Source: Phymorhynchus buccinoides
Taxonomy: Eukaryota; Mollusca; Gastropoda; Neogastropoda; Raphitomidae
Assembly (NCBI GenBank): GCA_017654935.2
Contig: CM065682.1
Location: 76,337,993-76,401,992 of the forward strand
DNA: 64,000 nucleotides
Direction of reading: 5' to 3'
A model generated the notes under the pieces. It ran no database searches. It was not told where the DNA came from and was given only the letters and a program-made list of their open reading frames with translations. Numbering within the stretch: position 1 is the stretch's first letter; each line of letters begins with the position of its first letter. Positions 55,225-64,000 of this stretch are shown piece after piece. The position numbers were made by a program, and so were the translations under genes.

Positions 55225-56436
55225 CAAGGGCTCCCAGGGACCCCCATTTGGGGGTCTTATGAAGCACTAAAATTCTACAGGACCCTCTAAAAGAATGTGC
55301 AGGGGGGTCCCAGGGATGCACTAGAAAAATTCTTTTTAGCATTCGCTATGCCACCTGGGACCCTCTGTCCCGCCTCTAGGACCCTCTATACTATGAGTGA
55401 AGGAGTCCCTGGGACCCCTTGTTTTGCGGGAGATTTGGGAGCCCTGGTTGTTGTTGTCGTACCCTGGCTTAACGGTTAACCCTTTCGCCGCCAGCCATTT
55501 TTCAGCAGAAAACATTTCCATTAAACTTACCTGGGTAGAGAAAAGAAATCTGTCTGCAATATTGGGGATTCCTCTGTGACATATTATAATAATAATAATG
55601 GGAATAATAATAATAAATGGGAATTTATATAGAGCTCTTTCTCACATGAGCTCAGTGCGCTTTACATTGATAACAAGAACATTAAAGGCAAACAAATAAT
55701 GAATCATTAGAAAGTAAAATAAACATGATGATTGCACGCAACGTTCTCTTAGTCTTACTTCACACACACACACACACACATTACACACACGTACGTGGTG
55801 GCGCACACATACATACACACACACGTATGCACGCCTGTATGCATGCAGGCACACACACACATACATGCACAAACACACGCACACACATGAACGCACGCAC
55901 GCACACACTTACACACACATTATACAAGAGTAAAATAGTTACAATATGAAAATTCTAAGAAGAAACATAGACCACCACATTCACATTCTCAATCAAGTTT
56001 GAATACAATACTGCAACATCAAATAAAATCATACTACCATCGACATACCAATTACATGACTAATTATGACTAATAGACAAATTTTGCAAGAACAAAAATA
56101 CCCTTCTACCTAATTTACAAGCATTTAAAGTTTACAAGACGTAGACATTCTACATACAACATACGAATAATAAAATAATTGTAAATACATTTTTTTTTAC
56201 AAGATTTATGCAATGAAACGGACCCCCCCCCCCCCCCCCCCCCCCCCCGCCAACCTCATACACAAAACGCTAATCAATCATAATATGTCTGAAACAAGTA
56301 TAAAGTAAGGCCTATCCTTACCTCCCAAGATTAAGGGAATAGGGTCTTTGGATAACAGACCCTGATTTGATGCCTTTTTAGTGACATGGGTGTTGAATCA
56401 TTGTGGTGCAAAAATGCGACTTTGGCGTTGAAAGGG
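55225..56436. mobile_element. hAT-like MITE and enlarged piggyBac-like MITE, copy C
   Basis: About 55225-55446 as 29591-29807; 55480-56436 as 29841-30778 with CA repeat (55761-55923) and 26-C run (56223-56248). Confidence 0.65.
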
Positions 56437-56862
56437 TTAAAGACTCCAGGGATCGTCCCAACAGCCGAAGCGCTTGACACACTGTGGTACAAATGCACCC
56501 GCTAGGGATGAGAACATTACGTGTTTGTGAGACCGTTTTTGATTAACCCTGCCAATTGCGTGGGCAGCCACACTCCGACTTCGAAGGATTTTGGAGACTG
56601 ATGATGTTATGCTAGGAGCTTGCCATGGCTAAAGACAATCCCCGCACAACTATGCCGAACATAACAACATTTTGATGTAGCTTTGGTATTCTGCCGCCAT
56701 TTAAAAAAAAATCTTTAAAACAATTTTCTCCTTTGAGCTCCTGTCAAAGCAGACTGTCAGCTAATGTAGCGTAGGCTTAGGCCTATCCTTATCTCCCAAA
56801 ATTATGAAAATAGGGTCTTCGGATAACAGGCCCTGGGGGGGATTTCATGCCTTTTAGTGACA

Positions 56863-57839
56863 TGGGTGCTAAACCATTGTGGTGCATAAATGCGACATGG
56901 GCAGTGAAAGGGTTAAAGTACCGCAAAACATGGACTATAAGCCGCTACTATGAGGGTTAAAGTACTGCAAAACATGGACTATAAGCCGCTACTATGAGGG
57001 GATAAGTACCGCAAAACATGGACTATAAGCCGCTACTATGAGGGGAAAAGTACCGCAAAACATGGACTATAAGCCGCTACTATGAGGGGAAAAGTACCGC
57101 AAAACATGGACTATAAGCCGCTACTATGAGGGGAAAAGTACCGCAAAACATGGACTATAAGCCGCTACTATGAGGGTTAAAGTACCGCAAAACATGGACT
57201 ATAAGCCGCTACTATGATGGTTAAAGTACCGCAAAACATGGACTATAAGCCGCTACTATGATGGTTAAAGTACCGCAAAACATGGACTATAAGCCGCTAC
57301 TATGATGGTTAAAGTACCGCAAAACATGGACTATAAGCCGCTACTATGATGGTTAAAGTACCGCAAAACATGGACTATAAGCCGCTACTATGATGGTTAA
57401 AGTACCGCAAAACATGGACTATAAGCCGCTACTATGATGGTTAAAGTACCGCAAAACATGGACTATAAGCCGCAACTATGAGGGGAAAAGTACTGCAAAA
57501 CATGGACTATAAGCCGCTACTATGAGGGTTAAAGTACCGCAAAACATGGACTATAAGCCGCTACTATGAGGGTTAAAGTACCGCAAAACATGGACTATAA
57601 GCCGCTACTATGATGGTTAAAGTACCGCAAAACATGGACTATAAGCCGCAACTATGAGGGGAAAAGTACTGCAAAACATGGACTATAAGCCGCTACTATG
57701 AGGGTTAAAGTACCGCAAAACATGGACTATAAGCCGCTACTATGAGGGTTAAAGTAGCGGCTTATAGTCCATATTTTGCGGTACTTTAACCCTTTCACTG
57801 CCCATGTCGCATTTATGCACCGCAATGGTTTAGCACCCA
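56863..57839. repeat. Inverted 86-nt arms with 19 x 44 bp minisatellite, copy C
   Basis: Arms 56863-56948 and 57754-57839; array 56920-57755. Variant order nearly that of copy A. Confidence 0.92.
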
Positions 57840-58150
57840 TAGACTTAGCACTTATAGACTGATGTGGCTTATCTGCGGATTTCTTTCCACTCTATATTTA
57901 TCAGTATGATTAAATCTGTTTCTAGCCACATTCTTCAGCCTATTTTGAGCTTCTTTAGACTCCAAACTGGTTCTGGTTAATATCAATAGATTCAAATCTC
58001 ATGTTTAAAGTATCTGAGAGCCTTGAATACTCATGTTCTGATAGGAGAATTTATGTATTTGTGTCGCTTTGTGCACATACAATTTTCTCTGCGGCTTATA
58101 AACTGGTGCGGCTTATATGTGAATAAATACCTAATATTCTGTCAATTTAA

Positions 58151-58778
58151 CTCTCTCTATACTATTGTACGCTATAGCGTACATGACGCGCACAAACGTT
58201 CCATACTAGGCGGGTTTGCGTCATTACATAAAAATTATTTAAAACATAATGCTTAACCGCACAGTTTTGAAAATTTGCAGTATTGTTTATAATAATAATA
58301 AAAGCTAGCATATGTTATAATTCCAAAGTAAAATTTTCATTATTAGCAGATTTAAAAAAAAAGCATAACAAAGAAGATGAAGAGAGGGGTAGTGACTCGT
58401 TTTCATTCATTGCCGTACTAAAAATAGACTGGAAGTGATTTCATTGGTTGAAAACTATTAAGGGACCGTAGAGGAACACTTCTATACCAGTTTGGGTTGC
58501 ATGGCTTCGCGGAGTTGTGAATTGTGAATGGTTAAACACTATGTACGCTATAGCGTACATTAGTATTGAACGGTTGTAAAGGGAAGCAATCAGCCAGTAA
58601 AGAGTGATGGATGGAAGTTCAGTTTAACGTCGCGTATCGGCTTTCGCCATGTACGACGGGCTGAACAAACCAACCCAGGTATAAACAAAAATTTATGTTC
58701 CTGAATCACTGTCTTAGCCAAAAGGCTGAGAAGCGATCAGTTGTCTGAAAATTCGCGTCAAAGTAAGAGAGTTTTGAG
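58151..58778 (+). mobile_element. TTAA MITE with nested U2-headed SINE, copy C
   Basis: Same as 2373-2994; the SINE's right-hand target repeat is altered (agtaagagagttttgag). Confidence 0.75.
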
Positions 58779-58881
58779 TTAAGGGATGCGGCTTATATAC
58801 AGGTGCGTCTTATAGTCCAGTTTTTACAGTATATACTTTATAAAGGTTCAGTGGTTAATTGTTTATGTTGTCTATTTACAG

Positions 58882-58930
58882 ATGTCGCCACGGGCCCAAA
58901 GGAAAGTGTCTTCATTGCGTACCGTTGGAG
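58882..58930 (+). CDS. NPLOC4: NPL4 exon e4, copy C
   Basis: Identical to 3098-3146. Confidence 0.93.
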
Positions 58931-59403
58931 GTAAGCAAAATCAAAACATTTATATTATTTAGAACATTTGATAATGGGGACATTTTATTTTTTGTGTTTT
59001 CTGTAACATTTGACACAACAACCAAAATTTTAAAGAAAGGCAGATCTGGTCAGGTTTTATTTTCATTTTGGGTGCAGTTTTTCTCTGCAATAACAGATAT
59101 GAATTTTGTTGCGATGAAAACTCTTTTTTTTTAAACACGCTTACAACCTAAAGCATTTGAAAGGTAGGTAGGTTGAGGCCAAATTATTTTTGAGAAATGC
59201 TTTTTGAGTTTCTATTCAATTTTAGACTATCAGTTACCAAGTTTGAAAGAAATTTAGATTTGAAAATTCTGAAGAATGATTGTTAGAAAAGAAATGTATA
59301 GACATTGAAGAAAGACATGATGAAACCAGGATTATTTTATCAAAAAGTTATTTTATATTAGAGGGGATTGTCTGCTTCATTGTGTTTATCATAACATTAG
59401 CCC

Positions 59404-59569
59404 TTCCCCCGAAGACGGAGTGTGGCTGCCCACGTGGCAGGGTAATCAAAAACGGTCACACACATAATGTTCCCATCCCTAGCTGATGCACTTGTACCAT
59501 AGTGTTCATGTGCTTCGGCTGTTGGGATGATCCCTGGAGTCTTTTAGCCAGGGTACACAACCAACTAAC
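59404..59569 (+). mobile_element. SINE, 'CGAAGACGGAG' family, copy C
   Basis: Same insertion as 3620-3785. Confidence 0.75.
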
Positions 59570-60456
59570 CATAACATTAGCCCCTTCACTGCCAAAGGAA
59601 AACTGAAAAATTCAATTATCGATTTTCTTATTATGCAATTTAAAGACCCACCACTCCCATGTGTTAAGATCAGTGTTTTCATGTTCTCCCTCTTATCACT
59701 GGTAAGAAATCTTAAGAAATCTTCCAAGCATAATAGGGAAAATACACGTGACGTGGTGGGTCTTTAAAAGAGACCTGTTAGACTCAATCTGAGGAAATGT
59801 TCTAGAGATATGTATTTTTTTAAATTTTATATATAGCGCAACACCTCTCAGTTGAAACTGGAGCTCTTTGCGCTTTACAATTTATTAAGATAAGATACAT
59901 TAATAAAGAAACAAAACCGCAAAGTTGCATCAAGTTTACCAAAGTTTGTTCCTCGGTATAGAGAGCAATGTCCCATCAATGATGTGCCCCATGAAGAGGA
60001 TAGTTAACGCTTTCTGCACTGTGTGTTGACGCAACTTCAAATTTTTTTTACGGGGATCTAAAATAAAATCGCTGTTCACAAGAAGTTTGTACTGTGAAAC
60101 TGAAACTGAAAGCAGAAGTCTTCAGTTGTGAAAACGATCGCCATGACGTAGTCATGATACAATGCTTCAATGCTTAAAATGGCACAATCAGTGGAGAGGT
60201 AAGCATGCCGTTTTATTCGGCTTGTGTAAGACAATGTTTTCTTGTCAGGAGATGAAGACTTTGCTTCTTTATTTTAAAAAAATGCTTCAGCTTCAGGGGG
60301 CTGCGCTCCCTGACCCCCGCTCTCTCGGGGGAGGGGGGGGGGGGAATAACCCCCCCAGTATTTCCAGATTTTGATTCTGGAAAGTTGGCAGCTGTGTGAC
60401 TGGGATGTGTGCCTTGTTTCAGCCCCATGTTGAACAGAACATGTGCCTTGTTTCAG

Positions 60457-60551
60457 CCCTACGATGAACAGTTCCTGAAGAGCTGTGACCCCCCTATCAA
60501 GTTCCTCTCCTTTCATTCCCATCTGCGCAAACTCACCGGAGGAGTGGACAA
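60457..60551 (+). CDS. NPLOC4: NPL4 exon e5, copy C
   Basis: Identical to 4672-4766, with the duplicated acceptor upstream. Confidence 0.93.
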
Positions 60552-61610
60552 GTAGGTTACATTTTATAGATTAATTTTAGATTTATTGAGTATTTTTTCA
60601 GTAAGAAATGAAATGAAAAACATACGCATCTAATCTTTGGATGCTCTTTTTGACAAGCGAAGTGAGTATATGCATGCATGCTTTGGTGTGTGTGTGGGGG
60701 GGGGGGGGGGGGGGGGGGGTAGTGTGTGTTTGCTTTCAAATCTAACCTCAAAACCCACCTGTTCCCCCGTCATTGAGGCTCCACTCTCTTTCTCTTCTCT
60801 CTCTTGCCTTTAGGTCTGTTTCTGCTGTATACCATTTATGTCATATGTGTGTGTTCGCTTTGTATTGTTTTTTTGTTTGAATGCTAACGTGTGTGCGCGC
60901 TTTGATTTGATTTATATCAAGATTCCGCGCTGTATGCTGTTGTTGTTTTGTGTGGTCCTTGGTTCATTAAAAGCTTGAACATAGCAATTTTCTCAAAAAC
61001 TACAAATAATAGCACAACCAATCATAGGACGATGATCAATATCATCATTATGTTTGCAGTGACTGCTTTTCATTAAAGAAAGTCACCAGAACAAGCAATG
61101 GTTCAAGCAATGAATTCAGTTGATTAGCCATTTCATTTACCAAGTTTTTGTTTGTTTGTTTGTTTTTGGTTTGTTGTGTGTTTTAAAAAAAAAATTCTTT
61201 CTTCTGCGTTCCCAGGCCAAATGGCCATAATGGGTAAGGTACGTATGTGTCCGGTTTTCAGTCTTTACTGGTCTCCACGCTGCGTACAGCAGAAACATTC
61301 CGATTTCGGAGGAGCTCAAGGGAAAAAAATAATTGGGAAGATTTTTTTGGGAAAAAAGGCAGAAAGATAGTAGATGACAGTAAGCAAAGGAAAAAGGCAG
61401 AGTCAAAGAGAGTGGCAGATTAGAGGAAGTTACCAGTACAGAACTTCCAGAAGGCGGGGAAACTTCAACTATTTTTACGAAAGCCCCCCCCCCCCCTTAT
61501 CCCCATGAGGAACCCTGTTTTTTTTTTTTTCTTTTTTTTAATAAAAAGGAACTCATGGATGTAAGCAACATTCCAGTGGAAAAACGTGTCCTTTTTGTTC
61601 TATCTTTCAG

Positions 61611-61734
61611 AGGGAAGTTTGTCAACTTGGAGAACATCTCGTGCAAGATCAAGGCTGGGTGTAAAGAGCACCCGCCCTGGCCGGGGGGCATCTGCACCAA
61701 GTGTCAGCCCAACGCGGTCACCCTCAACAGACAG
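61611..61734 (+). CDS. NPLOC4: NPL4 exon e6, copy C
   Basis: Identical to 5840-5963. Confidence 0.94.
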
Positions 61735-61962
61735 GTCAGGGGCTGCACGGGGCCTGTGCCTATTTTCTCGGGGTTTTTTTTTCCTCCAATTTTGTACCAT
61801 TATCTCATCTTTTCAGGGATGCTCCTCCTTTCAGGATGTCCTGAATTGCAGGATTTTTAAATTGCCTAGAGCCGGCGTCGCCGGATTATGAGAATTTGAG
61901 AAACAACGATTTTCTCACACACACACACACACATACGTTTTGTTCAATAAAAAGGGCCTATA

Positions 61963-62141
61963 TACCGTATTTTTCGGACTATAACTTTATAAGGCGATAC
62001 TTTTTTCCAAGACTCAAACCCCTGTGCCTTACAATGTGACTGATGAAATAGTAAGAAAATATAATAACAAAATCTGAAATTTGGGGGTGCGCCTTATACA
62101 AAGGTGCGTCTTATACTAGTTATAGTCCGGAAAATATGGTA
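61963..62141. mobile_element. CCGTATTTTTCGGACTATAA MITE, copy C
   Basis: Same as 6192-6371, TA on both sides. Confidence 0.72.
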
Positions 62142-62489
62142 AGCATTTGCTATATTCAATGAAACAAATTTTATTTTAGTGCTGTATTCAAAGGAATGAA
62201 GCACTTGTACTAGTCTAGAGGGGTGAAAAAGGAGCAGTAAATGTGTGTGTGCGTGTGCGCTGCCCCTGCACTTGGCCGGGGCTGCCCCCTTGCAGGATTT
62301 TTTTAATTTCCCAGGAGCACCAATGTATTTTTATGACAATAGGTACAGCAGAGCTGCCTACAGCCCCTCCCCCCCCCCCCTCCTTTTTCTTCCCCCCCTC
62401 CCAGTATGGCCACTTGGCCTGGGAACGCAGAGGAAGAAGTAGAAGAAGAAGTACATGAAGTGTGAGTTGTGGTCCCTGTCTGTCCCCAG

Positions 62490-62826
62490 ACGTACCGCCA
62501 TGTGGACTACATCATGTTTGAGAACCCCATTATGGCCATTTGGCCGGGAACGCAGAAGAAGAAGTAGAAGTATGTCGGTTATGCAGGGATGCATGTGGGT
62601 GTGCCTGAAGCCTGAATTCAGGCAATTTGATGCAGGTTCAGGGAGCAGTTGTCTGCCTGAAGAGAAGGCTCTTATGTAAGGACCCATGATCTTGACATGA
62701 CCGGTATATCAAGGGTTGGATAGAAAGTTCAGGCGTAAACTTCGGTCACCGCATGCAGCCATGCGTATGGTCCCTGTCTGTCCCCAGACGTACCGCCATG
62801 TGAACTACATCATGTTTGAGAACCCC
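62490..62826 (+). repeat. Two partial copies of e7 5' edge, copy C
   Basis: Exon parts 62490-62528 and 62788-62826, each after tctgtccccag. Confidence 0.88.
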
Positions 62827-62913
62827 ATTATGGCCACTTGGCCTGGGAACGCAGAGGAAGAAGTAGAAGAAGAAGTACATGAAGTGTGAGTTGTGGTCCC
62901 TGTCTGTCCCCAG

Positions 62914-63093
62914 ACGTACCGCCATGTGGACTACATCATGTTTGAGAACCCCACGGTGGCTGACCGCCTGCTGAACTACTGGCGCAGCACGGGCAACCAG
63001 CGCATCGGGATCCTGTACGGCCGCTACGAGCCGCACAAAGACGTGCCCCTGGGCCTCAAGGCCACCGTGGCCGCCATCTATGAGCCCCCCCAG
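62914..63093 (+). CDS. NPLOC4: NPL4 exon e7, copy C
   Basis: Identical to 7140-7319. Confidence 0.94.
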
Positions 63094-63511
63094 GTCAGCA
63101 TCAGGAGGCGCGAAAGAAAAAAACAAGGGGCAGAGCCCGCAATGACTCGCTCAGTGTGTATGTGTGTGTTTGCGCGTGTGTGTGTCCCGCTTGGAAATGA
63201 AACAGTCAAGTTAAAAATAATAAAAAAATAAAATATAAGTATGTGTCTGGTACATTTGTTTCTTTGTGGTCAGAAACCCTTATGGACAGTAAAAGTTTAC
63301 CGTGGACTGTTTTTACCTTGTGATTTTATCCATTTTTAATATTACGTGGTGAGATTTAACGTGGTGACAGCCCTGAAATGGCCTTTGTTGTCGACGGGGC
63401 TATGATTGTAATCTTAATCTTAACCAGTTAACAATGGCTGTTGATGTATGTTTGTTCACTTCCTTTTCGTAAGGGGCCTTGGCCTATTTGGACAAATTAT
63501 TTGCAGTCGCA

Positions 63512-63514
<3 letters not shown>

Positions 63515-63608
<94 letters not shown>

Positions 63609-63641
63609 CGTTCATGCTCTCATACGATCCTCTCTCCTTTT

Positions 63642-63721
<80 letters not shown>
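63515..63721. repeat. (CT)n microsatellite, copy C
   Basis: Two CT runs around ccacgttcatgctctcatac, as in copy A. The remaining DNA to the window end matches 7961-8260 of copy A. Confidence 0.97.
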
Positions 63722-63728
<7 letters not shown>

Positions 63729-64000
63729 TTGTCTTTTAAATGCGCACATTTCTAAATTGATGTAATAAATTTTAATGATAATATTTTGGTTGGTATGATG
63801 AATTGCGTTTCACACCAGATTTGATGAATGTTCTTTTCAGTCCTGCTGTGCTTCTGTCACGTTGTTGCACCTAACATGAATTTCCCCTTTTTGAGACAAT
63901 GAAGTATACAGTCAATCCTCTATTTTAAGATTTCAAAAAAGTCAGGAAAAATTGCTCTTAAGCTTAAATTGGAGGTGGTCCTATATCAGAGGTCGTTTTA

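Larger units (their letters stand above)
50516..63093 (+). other. NPLOC4: NPL4 gene, copy C, exons e2 to e7 (cut by window end)
   Basis: Clean copies of e2, e4, e5, e6 and e7 and a frameshifted e3, with the same intron elements as A and B. e8 should follow just beyond the window. Confidence 0.92.

Overview
The window is animal nuclear DNA: long introns with GT/AG borders, dense short transposons, simple repeats and two runs of exactly 500 N. The only host gene I can support is NPL4 (NPLOC4), the ubiquitin-binding cofactor of the p97/VCP-UFD1 segregase, on the + strand. The SINE types (a 'CGAAGACGGAGTGTGGCTGC' family, a tRNA-headed family, and tails ending 'GGGAACGCAGAAGAAGAAG') look like those of molluscs, most likely a gastropod; this is inference from memory.

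Layout. The two N runs (23034-23533, 48629-49128) divide the window into three contig pieces, each carrying part of the same gene in the same order. Copy A (1-23033) has ten exons, here called e4 to e13 (3098-19315). Copy B (23534-48628) has e2 to e12; sequence beyond about 41.0 kb is full of indels relative to A. Copy C (49129-64000) has e2 to e7 and runs off the window. B and C start at the same point in intron 1. Together the exons give about 560 residues with consistent splice phases: end of the UBX-like N-terminus, zf-NPL4 zinc fingers, MPN-like core and C-terminal helical part. The first exon and the last exon (which in most animals carries an NZF zinc finger) are not seen. The three copies look more like unmerged haplotypes or redundant contigs than three real tandem genes.

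Introns. They are built from stacked elements: piggyBac-like MITEs flanked by TTAA, pogo-like and other MITEs flanked by TA, a hAT-like MITE with an 8-bp target duplication, a BED-finger transposon remnant, an internally deleted piggyBac element keeping N- and C-terminal pieces of its transposase, and SINEs including one whose 5' end matches U2 snRNA. A 19 x 44 bp minisatellite lies between 86-nt inverted arms.

Most striking pattern. Eight of the twelve visible exons have extra partial copies of one exon edge together with its splice site, in the neighbouring intron: e2, e9 and e11 (3' edge plus donor, 7 to 13 copies), e5, e7, e10, e12 and e13 (5' edge plus acceptor, 1 to 5 copies), and e11 also a 5' edge copy. 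In e2 the duplication joints fall at a shared CAACAGCCG between exon and an intronic SINE. In addition, one transposon family ends 12 nt before e2 and 7 nt before e8, so the 3' splice signals of these exons come from transposon sequence.
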